Origin: Actinomycetes bacterium | GTDB taxonomy: Bacteria; Actinomycetota; Acidimicrobiia; Acidimicrobiales; RAAP-2 | Assembly (NCBI GenBank): GCA_021794655.1 | Contig: JAJYQJ010000035.1 | Span: 1 to 42,427 of the forward strand | DNA: 42,427 nt | Direction of reading: 5' to 3' | Shown: one piece after another, positions 15,989 through 22,130 of the stretch | Position numbering within the stretch: position 1 is the stretch's first letter | Layout of the letters: each line of letters opens with the position of its first letter | Made by a program: the position numbers and the translations under genes | Notes under the pieces: generated by a model | What the model saw: only the letters and a program-made list of their open reading frames with translations | Told to the model about the DNA's origin: nothing | Databases searched by the model: none

Positions 15989-16072
15989 GTCGGAGTGGCG
16001 GAATCGGCAGACGCGCCAGCTTGAGGGGCTGGTGCCCGCAAGGGCGTGGGGGTTCAAGTCCCCCCTCCGACA
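15989..16072 (+). tRNA. tRNA-Leu (anticodon GAG)
   Basis: Acceptor arms GTCGGAG and CTCCGAC pair perfectly. The anticodon stem CCAGC/GCTGG encloses the loop TTGAGGG, giving anticodon GAG (Leu, CUC/CUU). A long variable arm (TGCCCGCAAGGGCG) marks a class II tRNA, and the T arm GGGGG-TTCAAGT-CCCCC is canonical. The discriminator is A, as in leucine tRNAs. CCA is not encoded. An accessory region begins downstream. Confidence 0.95.
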
Positions 16073-16199
16073 CTGACTTTGTCTCACGGATCCGACTCGG
16101 CGCAAGCGTGCCCGTCCGCCGGGGAAGTTCAGTTGGGATCGGACGACCATCTCGACGCGATAGCCGCTTGGGTGCTGAACGTGCGCTACTGTGGTTACC

Positions 16200-16541
16200 A
16201 TGGTTGCAGTGACCTGGAGCGCTCTCGGTCTATTGGCAGTGATATCGGTTAGTTTTCTCGGGTTTACATGGGGGCAGATGAGTAACGTGACTGCCCGCAT
16301 CGATGAGACGAATACCCGCATCGATGAGACGAATACCCGCATCGATGAGACGAATACCCGCATCGACAAGCTGGGTTCCGACATGAATGCCCGTCTCGAC
16401 CAGATGAATGCCAGGATCGACCAACAGGGTGCCGAGATACGAGCTGAGATAGCCGAACTGCGTACTATTGTGATCTCCACTAATGGCCGACTTGATACGC
16501 TGATCGAGCGAGTGGCCAACCTGGAAACTCATCGCGTTTGA
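16200..16541 (+). CDS. Small membrane-anchored coiled-coil protein, copy 1
   Basis: A 113-residue protein with one N-terminal membrane helix (about residues 5-25, ending FLGFTWGQ) and then a long amphipathic coiled coil made of 7-residue units of the type TRIDETN, later ARLDQMN and ARIDQQG, ending in LDTLIERVANLETHRV. Hydrophobic Ile/Leu and Asn positions recur every 7 residues. No family with a known function is recognised. The ATG at 16200 is preferred over a GTG 9 nt upstream because TACTGT lies 7 nt before it, matching the leaderless pattern seen elsewhere here. A second, damaged copy is at 17744. Confidence 0.65.
   Translation: MVAVTWSALGLLAVISVSFLGFTWGQMSNVTARIDETNTRIDETNTRIDETNTRIDKLGSDMNARLDQMNARIDQQGAEIRAEIAELRTIVISTNGRLDTLIERVANLETHRV
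16296..16358 (+). repeat. 21-bp tandem repeat, three exact copies
   Basis: The 21-bp unit beginning CGCATCGATGAGACG is repeated exactly at 16296, 16317 and 16338; a fourth partial copy starts at 16359. Each unit encodes exactly one 7-residue heptad, so copy-number changes keep both the frame and the coiled-coil register. Confidence 0.85.
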
Positions 16542-16785
16542 GCTAGACGCGAGCGGGCAGGTGTTCACCGCTACCGACGACATCGCTATACCCGGTCCAG
16601 AATCATCGCGTTCGGGCAAGCGAAAACTTCTGCGAGGGTGGCGTTTCTCCTCCAACATGCGGACCACCCGGGTAGTCTCCACGCCACGGTATCCGGAGTG
16701 AAATTTCTCGGCTCTTATCCCGCAACGGGTACCGAGGCCACTGCACTCAGACGCGAGGCCAGCAAAGCCCAGGTACCGCCGTGGC

Positions 16786-17049
16786 CTAGCGAACTTCTTC
16801 GTGCACCTGGGTCGAGCGTCCCTGCGAGTCGACCGCTTCGCGGTCGAACGTGTGCTGGCGACTCCCCACGGGTCGCCGGGAGATCCCATAGACGACCGCC
16901 GAGGCGACAAAACCGACTGCTCCCACCACCATGAGGATGACGCCCACGGTGTTGATCCGGAACCCGTTGCCCTGGACGGTGACCGCCCAGTACATGATGG
17001 CGCCGGCCGCGATCGCGATCGTACTAAATACCATTCCTCCTATACCCAT
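16786..17049 (-). CDS. Small two-helix membrane protein (DUF6458-like)
   Basis: An 87-residue protein with two membrane helices (about residues 4-22 and 31-55), the motif AVTVQGNGFRINTVGVILM between them, and a hydrophilic charged tail. This looks like the short actinobacterial DUF6458 family, whose function is unknown. The ATG at 17049 has GGAGG 8-9 nt upstream; a GTG at 17064 overlaps that ribosome-binding site and is rejected. It is divergent from the winged-helix regulator at 17186 and may share its operator region. Confidence 0.7.
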   Translation of the reverse strand: MGIGGMVFSTIAIAAGAIMYWAVTVQGNGFRINTVGVILMVVGAVGFVASAVVYGISRRPVGSRQHTFDREAVDSQGRSTQVHEEVR

Positions 17050-17114
17050 CTCACATACCTCCACTTCGGAGCGCTAACCGCCTGCCGCAAGTGGCAGCGA
17101 TAGTCTCACTCCTT

Positions 17115-17179
17115 CACTAGTAAGACTACTCTAGTGTTCCAAAACTAGCAAGCGAAATCTAGTAATAATAGACTATACT
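17115..17179 (+). promoter_or_regulatory. Divergent promoter region with CTAG operator motifs
   Basis: CACTAG (17115) and CTAGTG (17131) form a 6-bp inverted repeat with a 10-bp spacer; two further CTAG motifs follow (AACTAGC at 17143, TCTAGTA at 17159). TATACT at 17174-17179 ends 6 nt before the ATG of the regulator gene, giving a leaderless transcript. Autoregulation and control of the divergent membrane gene is inferred. Confidence 0.55.
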
Positions 17180-17185
17180 GGCACT

Positions 17186-17470
17186 ATGTCAGAGTGGAAC
17201 TTCCTCACCAAACACGCCCGAGCGCTCGTCTGCATCTCCGAAGACCCCGGGATAAGCCTACGGGACATCGCCACCGCTCTCGGGATCACCGAGCGAAATG
17301 CCTTCACCATCGTGAACGATCTGAACGCGGCCGGCTACGTCGTCAAGGAGAAGGACGGCCGCCGGAATCGCTACCACATCCAGCCTCATATGCCCCTCCG
17401 AGAAGCCGTGGGTCGAGAGCAGACGATTGGCGAACTCCTCGCGCTCCTCGTCGACCCCACTTCCGGGTGA
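17186..17470 (+). CDS. Winged-helix (MarR-like) transcription regulator
   Basis: A 94-residue DNA-binding protein. Residues 8-75 form a winged helix: ARALVCISEDPGISLRDI, recognition helix around ITERNAFTIVNDLNAAGY, and a wing KEKDGRRNRYHI. There is no sensing domain; the short tail (GELLALLVDP) may dimerise. Similar single-domain regulators exist in many actinobacteria. The start follows a TATACT hexamer by 6 nt. The preceding inverted CTAG repeat is the obvious candidate binding site. Confidence 0.8.
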   Translation: MSEWNFLTKHARALVCISEDPGISLRDIATALGITERNAFTIVNDLNAAGYVVKEKDGRRNRYHIQPHMPLREAVGREQTIGELLALLVDPTSG

Positions 17471-17615
17471 TTGTCCGAGATAACCCGGAGTTCAAGTGCC
17501 ATGATTGACATGTGTTCGTGAGGGAGACGCTTACCAAGAACCGAGATACTGTGGGCTTCCTCCGGTTTGACGGACATCCACCATCAGGTGCATAGCCCCG
17601 GAAAGGATGTTCATT

Positions 17616-17690
17616 ATGGAGACCGTGGAACGGAAGAGGCCCCGTCCCCGCCGGTCGTTCACCCTGAGTTCAAGGCTGAGATCGGACGAC
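17616..17690 (+). mobile_element. IS3-family OrfA scar
   Basis: From the ATG at 17616 the frame reads METVERKRPRPRRSFT and then needs a one-base shift to continue PEFKAEI, the hallmark N-terminus of IS3-type OrfA (RRSFTPEFKAEIV). One C appears deleted at 17661-17664. Homology ends after about 25 codons at GATCGG, where the duplicated coiled-coil segment begins. No OrfB and no second terminal repeat are seen. It marks a past insertion next to copy 2. Confidence 0.65.
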
Positions 17691-17743
17691 GATCTCGATG
17701 CGACAGCCAGTGTGGGCGTTGAACTTGCGCTACTGTGGTTACC

Positions 17744-18022
17744 GTGGTTGCAGTGACCTGGAGCGCTCTCGGTCTATTGGCAGTGATATCGGTTAGTTTT
17801 CTCGGGTTTACATGGGGGTAGATGAGTAACGTGACTGCCCGTATCGACCAGATGAATGCCAGGATCGATGAGACGAATGCCAGGATCGACCAACAGGGTA
17901 CAGTGATACGAGCCGAGATACGAGCAGGGATGGCCGAACTGCGTACTATGGTTATCTCTATCAACGGCCGACTTGATACACTGATCGAGCGAGTGGCCAA
18001 CCTGGAAACTCATCGCGTTTGA
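17744..18022 (+). pseudogene. Coiled-coil protein, copy 2, split by an amber codon
   Basis: The first 25 codons are almost identical to copy 1 (16200), including the membrane helix, but where copy 1 reads TGG GGG CAG, this copy reads TGG GGG TAG (17819-17821). The ATG immediately after the stop could restart a soluble 66-residue coiled coil (17822-18022) that lacks the membrane anchor. The repeat part differs from copy 1: ARIDQMN, ARIDETN, ARIDQQG, then a GTVIRAEIRAGMAELRTMV segment. The C-terminal 30 residues match closely. Start codon here is GTG. Confidence 0.65.
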
Positions 18023-18129
18023 GCTGGACGCGAGCGCACGTGCGCTGGTGGAACAAGAACCCGCGATCGATCGTCGCTGCGAGATCCGCATAGCGTACCT
18101 CCAGCTATCGAGACGAAAGCGAAGTGCAC

Positions 18130-18158
18130 GGTAGACACCCGCAGGGAGATTGTCTACC
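18130..18158. promoter_or_regulatory. GGTAGACA / TGTCTACC inverted repeat before vapB remnant
   Basis: An 8-bp perfect inverted repeat with a 13-bp spacer, 19 nt upstream of the ATG of the vapB pseudogene. It contains the GTAGAC half-site found in clusters upstream of two intact TA operons in this window (19635-19672 and 29567-29596). Confidence 0.5.
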
Positions 18159-18177
18159 AATTAAAGCTTCCTACGGT

Positions 18178-18397
18178 ATGCTTCGGGTCACGCATAAGAC
18201 AGCTTTACGTCTCGACGACGACCTATCTCTCTGAGGCACGCGATATTTTCGGCACCAAGACGGCGACGGAGACAGCCCACGTCGCACTAACCGAGGTCGT
18301 TGCCAAACGCGGGCGCTAGCGGCTCTTCGGGCGGCTCCGCAAGCAAGAAGGGATCGACCTGGCCGACGAGGCGGTCATGGCTCGGGCGTGGCGCTGA
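18178..18397 (+). pseudogene. vapB antitoxin pseudogene
   Basis: The frame starts MLRVTHKTALRLDDDL, a typical VapB beginning, and hits TGA at 18232. A shift of frame in the TCTCTCT tract (18226-18232) restores LSEARDIFGTKTATETAH and ALTEVVAKRGR, then an in-frame TAG (18317) in place of the usual Glu, then RLFGRLRKQEGIDLADEAV and MARAWR with TGA at 18395. Two independent lesions show it is dead. It is the first half of a decayed vapBC module. Confidence 0.75.
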
Positions 18398-18475
18398 GGT
18401 CCAGGCCGCCCCGGCAGCGTGCAGCACTACGACGCCGACTTCGATCTCATCGCAGCCACGCCTCGGGCACGGTAA
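18398..18475 (+). pseudogene. vapC (PIN toxin) C-terminal remnant
   Basis: Right after the vapB remnant the frame from the GTG at 18419 reads VQHYDADFDLIAATPRAR and stops at 18473. The HYDADFDLIA segment is the C-terminal active-site motif of PIN-domain VapC ribonucleases (Asp-x-Asp-Phe). The first about 100 residues with the other acidic catalytic positions are gone, so a large internal deletion removed the toxin. The fragment overlaps the 3' end of the RES toxin gene on the opposite strand. Confidence 0.65.
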
Positions 18476-19073
18476 AGCCTGCCCGCAGTACGAGATAGAC
18501 ATGCAGCGCGGTGGCGTCGCGTAGCCTTCCAACCGAGACGACATTGACGAAGATGGACTGGGTGAACGCGATGGTGCGACCGGCTCCGGGCATGGAGCGG
18601 GTTCGGTAGACAAGAGGCGGGGGGCTCTTGTCCCACCAGTCGTAGAGTGCATCGGCCAGGGATCCACAGATCTCGTGCAAGGGATCAGGATCCGCCCGGC
18701 CCCCAACCTTGAGTCGTCCCGTGCTCGCCCGATCGTCGAGACCGAGGACATCGAGGTTGGACTGGTGGGTGAGGTGGAACGAAGAGGGCATCGAATCGAG
18801 CGCCACGATGTAGAGATCACCGTCGGCCTCGGTGAGGATCCGCGCCGGGAAGCGCTCACGCGCCGCGGCTCCAGGACGGTTGGCTGCGTACCGGACCCGG
18901 AAGCGACCCGACAGGGGATCGAAGCGACCCGACAGGGGATCGAAGCGCCCGACGGGGTCGCGACGGGGCTCCCAGTCCCACTCGTCGGGCGGTGCCGGAT
19001 CGATCCTCCACCACGGCCGAGGCGCCGGCGACAGGCGTAGCCCCTTGGGCCTATGCTGTGGGAACTTCTTCAG
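18447..19073 (-). CDS. RES-domain toxin (MbcT-like), apparent CTG start
   Basis: A 208-residue protein. Landmarks: RPWWRIDPAPPDEWDWEP near the N-terminus, GRFRVRYAANRPGAAARERF, DLYIVALDSMPSSFHL, ADALYDWWDKSPPPLVYRTR and a C-terminal ALHVYLVLRAGFTVPEAWLR. The Arg, Glu and Ser of the RES triad fit SGRFRVRY, ARERF and AFTQS. RES toxins such as MbcT degrade NAD in the cytoplasm. No ATG, GTG or TTG exists at the expected start; a CTG (19073-19071) overlaps the antitoxin TGA as CTGA, exactly where an ATGA or GTGA overlap is usual. A 21-bp tandem duplication (about 18902-18943) repeats GRFDPLS before the core. Function may be impaired by both changes. Confidence 0.7.
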   Translation of the reverse strand: MKKFPQHRPKGLRLSPAPRPWWRIDPAPPDEWDWEPRRDPVGRFDPLSGRFDPLSGRFRVRYAANRPGAAARERFPARILTEADGDLYIVALDSMPSSFHLTHQSNLDVLGLDDRASTGRLKVGGRADPDPLHEICGSLADALYDWWDKSPPPLVYRTRSMPGAGRTIAFTQSIFVNVVSVGRLRDATALHVYLVLRAGFTVPEAWLR

Positions 19074-19615
19074 GACTGATCCGCTGAGGAGCGGATCAGG
19101 CGCACGACGGTGTCCACCTGTCCCGAAGCGAAGAGGCTGGCCAAGCTACGCCCACCGAGGTCGTCGCGAGGAGCCCTCATTAGAGCATCGGCGGACTCGG
19201 CGCCAACGCCGGCCTCGCGCAGGGCTGCGATCACCGAGACTAGGCCTGGTCTCGTCTCGGCCCGGAGCGCGTCGAACTGCCAGTCGGGATGAAGTGTCCG
19301 GGCGCCGGAGCGCCACCCGAGAAGCTGTCCTCGTCGGCGGCGCCGGTCGATCCCCTTGCGGTCGTTGATCGAGCCGACCAGGGCCACCACCTGAGCGGTG
19401 TCGAGAGCGGACGCCGCGACAGGCTGCCGACGCTCGCCAAGGCGTCGCTCGTTGACCAACCTGGCGGCCCGCTGAGCGCCAACCGAGACGGCTCCGAAGG
19501 GATCGCTGGGCCCTTCGACCTCCTCAGCCAAGAAGACGACAGCTTCCGCGAGCACGGGGTCGTCGCTGGTCTGCTCCTCCAAGACCTTGAGTGCGTGAGC
19601 AAGTGTGGGCGTCAC
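19070..19615 (-). CDS. MbcA/ParS/Xre-type antitoxin
   Basis: A 181-residue protein whose C-terminal part has the antitoxin-binding pattern of the Xre/MbcA/ParS group: LHPDWQFDALRAETRPGLV, ALREAGVGAESADALMRAP and RSLASLFASGQVDTVVRLIR. The middle holds a helical segment with LDTAQVVALVGSINDRKG and RRRGQLLGWRSG, which could bind DNA. The GTG at 19615 has AGGAGG 6 nt upstream. It precedes and overlaps the RES toxin gene, as in the Mycobacterium tuberculosis mbcTA operon. Its promoter carries four GTAGAC sites, so autorepression is likely. Confidence 0.78.
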   Translation of the reverse strand: MTPTLAHALKVLEEQTSDDPVLAEAVVFLAEEVEGPSDPFGAVSVGAQRAARLVNERRLGERRQPVAASALDTAQVVALVGSINDRKGIDRRRRRGQLLGWRSGARTLHPDWQFDALRAETRPGLVSVIAALREAGVGAESADALMRAPRDDLGGRSLASLFASGQVDTVVRLIRSSADQS

Positions 19616-19632
19616 GGATACCTCCTGCGGAA

Positions 19633-19672
19633 GAGTCTACAGTGTCTACAACCTTATGTCTACACCGTCTAC
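19633..19672 (-). promoter_or_regulatory. Promoter with four GTAGAC sites
   Basis: On the minus strand TAGACA (-35 like) and TAGACT (-10 like) are separated by exactly 17 bp. GTAGAC occurs four times, at plus positions 19667-19672, 19658-19663, 19644-19649 and 19635-19640, with centre spacings of 9, 14 and 9 bp; two of the copies form part of the promoter hexamers. A repressor bound to these sites would block transcription directly. Confidence 0.65.
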
Positions 19673-19952
19673 GTCGACGTGACGACCGCCATCTCGCGCG
19701 GCATCTGGTTCGCGTTGCCAGCGACCTCTGCAATGGACGGTGAGATGTCTCGCGGCGTCTCGTCGCAGTGCGCGCCTATAAACTTCTCGACCGCTTCCTC
19801 TCTGGAGAAGCAGGCCGGCCGGTCGGAGTCCTTCTCCGTTCTGCCGAGGATGACGCCGGCGGAGGTGAGTAGTTCGCCGGCGTGCGACTGCGACGTCGAC
19901 CCGCGCCGTAGCCGCGACGTACAACTTCTTCGCGCATGAGCGTGAGCAACAA
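19673..19952. other. Unassigned 280-bp stretch
   Basis: No gene with recognisable features. A minus-strand open frame here (containing SREEAVEKFIGAHCDETPRD and VAGNANQMPRE) has protein-like composition but no start signal or family I recognise. It could be a decayed gene. Confidence 0.3.
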
Positions 19953-20519
19953 ATGGCGACTTCCCCTGTGACAGATCCGCATGACTCGCCTGCACCGCCG
20001 ACACGTGTTGGTGAAGACAGGGCCGCTCCAGCGAAGGTACTGTTGGACGAAGCTAAGACTGTCACGGGGCTGATTCGGGCTGCTCTGGATGATGCGTCGT
20101 GTCAACTGCTGTGGTCCGAGAAGAGCTACGGACGGGTCTTCTCGCTTGCAGCCCTGAGTCATGAGTGCGTTTTTCTCGAGCAGCTCGCGTCCGGCGTTTG
20201 TCAGAACTACCCGCCGTCGATCATGGCCCTTCTTGCCCGTCATCACCTCGAGACCTGGCTGACCGGTATCTACTTGCTCACGGGCGGTGAGGCGGCCCTC
20301 GAAGCGTTCCTCGGTGATTCACGTCGATCGCACGAAGCCCTACGCCAGAAGATGGAAGAACTGCGTAACGCTGGTGTACCTCTCGATGTTGAGTTACCGC
20401 CACTTGAGGACTTCGAATGGGAGGCAAGGCGTTGGAGTTACGACGTTCCCTGCGTCGGCCGACGATGTCCGAACGATCTCAAGAGCCCGGCCCCCGTTGG
20501 CTTCCGGCTCTCCGTTTGA
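19953..20519 (+). CDS. Hypothetical helical protein, probably 3'-truncated
   Basis: A 188-residue, mostly helical protein. The segments EAKTVTGLIRAALDD, GRVFSLAALSHECVFLEQLA, MALLARHHLETWLTGIYLL and RRSHEALRQKMEELRNAGV resemble the N-terminal half of DUF5677/HEPN-like proteins, but this is a weak similarity. The last 20 residues (CVGRRCPNDLKSPAP onwards) change composition and look like read-through into unrelated DNA, suggesting the original gene lost its 3' end. The start is preceded by only a weak ribosome-binding site. No partner gene is evident on this strand. Confidence 0.45.
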   Translation: MATSPVTDPHDSPAPPTRVGEDRAAPAKVLLDEAKTVTGLIRAALDDASCQLLWSEKSYGRVFSLAALSHECVFLEQLASGVCQNYPPSIMALLARHHLETWLTGIYLLTGGEAALEAFLGDSRRSHEALRQKMEELRNAGVPLDVELPPLEDFEWEARRWSYDVPCVGRRCPNDLKSPAPVGFRLSV

Positions 20520-20553
20520 CTCGACCGGGCTCCTGTGAGATTGATGTCTCGAC

Positions 20554-20645
20554 TTACCAGACGGTCTTGAGCAGTCGTGAGTTCTGGATCCGTCGGTCGC
20601 CGGTGACCAGCGGGGGGTCGACGGCGCGCGAGTCCGCGACAACCC
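20554..20645 (-). pseudogene. PIN-domain toxin C-terminal remnant
   Basis: Directly downstream of the antitoxin at 20646 the minus strand encodes VVADSRAVDPPLVTGDRRIQ and NSRLLKTVW before TAA. The DPPLVTGDRR pattern is the C-terminal PIN-toxin motif (A-PLVTxDxR). There is no start and the N-terminal 90-100 residues are gone. The antitoxin gene and this stub are joined by a deletion. Confidence 0.5.
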
Positions 20646-20885
20646 TCAAGACAGCTTGAAGTCGTTCGTCACGACCTCGCTTACGTGTTCGAAGTCCTCC
20701 CAACTCGGCTCCGGGAACCCCTTGAGCGAACCGCGGAAAGTCGATCCAGCCGATGGAAGATCGGCAACTATGATCCGCAGGTGAGAACCTGGTCGAACGC
20801 CGAGTTCTGTGAGGCGCTCGGCGGGGACGCTGCCGTCACCCGCAACAACGACTTCGTAGCCTTGGTTTGAGCCCGCGGTGCTCAT
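20646..20885 (-). CDS. AbrB-like antitoxin, toxin partner deleted
   Basis: A 79-residue protein: MSTAGSNQGYEVVVAGDGSV, then PAERLTELGVRPGSHLRIIV, then a polar tail FRGSLKGFPEPSWEDFEHVS. The strand-turn-strand pattern with a PAERL helix is typical of short AbrB-like antitoxins; the acidic Trp-containing tail would bind the toxin. I chose the ATG at 20885 because TATGCT lies 7 nt upstream (leaderless); a GTG at 20942 is an alternative. Only a C-terminal PIN remnant follows, so this is an orphan antitoxin. Confidence 0.6.
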   Translation of the reverse strand: MSTAGSNQGYEVVVAGDGSVPAERLTELGVRPGSHLRIIVADLPSAGSTFRGSLKGFPEPSWEDFEHVSEVVTNDFKLS

Positions 20886-20981
20886 AACAACGAGCATACC
20901 CTGAGGTCGCCCGAGCATCGCAGTGCCCTGGTCCGGTCGCACCGAAATCGTACACTCGCAAGATCAGGCTTTACTTCTAGT

Positions 20982-21022
20982 CTGTTCCATAATAGTGTAG
21001 TGTTCCACTACATCCGGAACAG
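20982..21022. promoter_or_regulatory. Nested palindromes upstream of AbiE-like operon
   Basis: The outer arms CTGTTCC (20982) and GGAACAG (21016) enclose the inner palindrome TGTAGTG-TTC-CACTACA (20996-21012). The array ends 52 nt before the start of the first gene. It may be an operator for the winged-helix protein encoded there, or an RNA hairpin in the leader. Confidence 0.5.
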
Positions 21023-21074
21023 CCATAAATGTGAAACGGAAACGTGGCAATAGATCCAGAGAGGAGGTGCGGTC

Positions 21075-22130
21075 GTGGTGGTGAGTTCGCCGAACGCAGC
21101 AGAGACGCTACGCGCTGTCGAGCACCTGGTACGTGACACCCTTCCGCCGGGCTGGTCGCTAGGCTCTCGGAGGTTCGCGAAGAAGCGCTCCGGGCGCGTC
21201 GATGCGAAGTGGGTGGTTTCCTCCCCCGACGGCACCGCCGCTACCTTCGTTGTTGAAGCCAAGCGTTCTGTTATCGGTCGTGAGGTCAACGACGTACTGG
21301 CACAACTCGCCACATTTGGCGATACTCCAATCCTCGCCGCGCCCTACATCGGTGCAACCTTACGGAAGTCGCTTGCCGATCGCGACGTGAGCTTCGTTGA
21401 CACGACCGGTAACCTGCGCCTCGTCGTGGACCGTCCCGGTATTTTTGTCGAACGCCAGGGTGCGAGAAAGGACCCCTGGCCCTCGGACGAGGCGCTCCGA
21501 TCACTTCGCGGGCGGGCTGCAGGGCGCGCTGTTCGCGCTCTTGTTGACTTCCGTCCTCCCTACGGAGTGCGCGACCTAGCCAAGCGTGCCTCGATTCCGC
21601 TGGGATCGCTGTCACGGACGCTCGACCTTCTGGATCGGGAGGGATTCGTCACTCGGAACGAGCGGGGGGCGGTTACAGAACTCGATTGGGAAGCGGCGAT
21701 CCGACGTTGGAGCCACGACTACGAATTCAGCCGTTCGAATCGAGTCACCTACTACCTCGAAGCCCGTGGGCTCAGCGCCCTCGCGCCCAAGCTGAGCGAG
21801 GCAAAGTTGCGCTACGCTGCGACCGGAGCGTTCGCAGCGCAACGGTTCGCGCCGATTGCCCCGGCCCGGCAGGCAGCAATATATGTTGAAGATGCCACCG
21901 AAGTGGCTAACCGCCTGAAGCTTCGCGTGGCTGATGCGGGCGCAAATGTCGTACTTGCCGAACCTTTCGATCCGGTTGTGTTCGAGCGATCAGCGGTCCG
22001 TGAAGGCATCGAGGTCGTGGCCACCTCACAGTTGGCGGCCGACTTGCTGACAGGCTCAGGACGAGAACCCTCGGAGGGGAACGAGCTACTCTCGTGGATG
22101 CGTGGTAATGAGGATGCTTGGCGTGTTTGA
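21075..22130 (+). CDS. Nuclease-like/winged-helix regulator, AbiEi-like
   Basis: A 351-residue protein. The N-terminal 110 residues have a restriction-endonuclease-like arrangement: RVDAKWVV, then TFVVEAKRSVIGREVNDVL (Asp43, Glu61, Lys63: D-x17-ExK), followed by ILAAPYIGATLRKSLADRD. A winged helix follows (about 150-200: GVRDLAKRASIPLGSLSRTL, LLDREGFVTRNERG). The C-terminal half has FSRSNRVTYYLEARG, a repeated strand pattern and DAGANVVLAEPFDPVVF, as in AbiEi-type antitoxins. The next gene is a nucleotidyltransferase overlapping it, which is the AbiE layout. The GTG start has GGAGG 8 nt upstream. Whether the nuclease-like fold is active is unknown; it may only bind DNA. Confidence 0.6.
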   Translation: MVVSSPNAAETLRAVEHLVRDTLPPGWSLGSRRFAKKRSGRVDAKWVVSSPDGTAATFVVEAKRSVIGREVNDVLAQLATFGDTPILAAPYIGATLRKSLADRDVSFVDTTGNLRLVVDRPGIFVERQGARKDPWPSDEALRSLRGRAAGRAVRALVDFRPPYGVRDLAKRASIPLGSLSRTLDLLDREGFVTRNERGAVTELDWEAAIRRWSHDYEFSRSNRVTYYLEARGLSALAPKLSEAKLRYAATGAFAAQRFAPIAPARQAAIYVEDATEVANRLKLRVADAGANVVLAEPFDPVVFERSAVREGIEVVATSQLAADLLTGSGREPSEGNELLSWMRGNEDAWRV

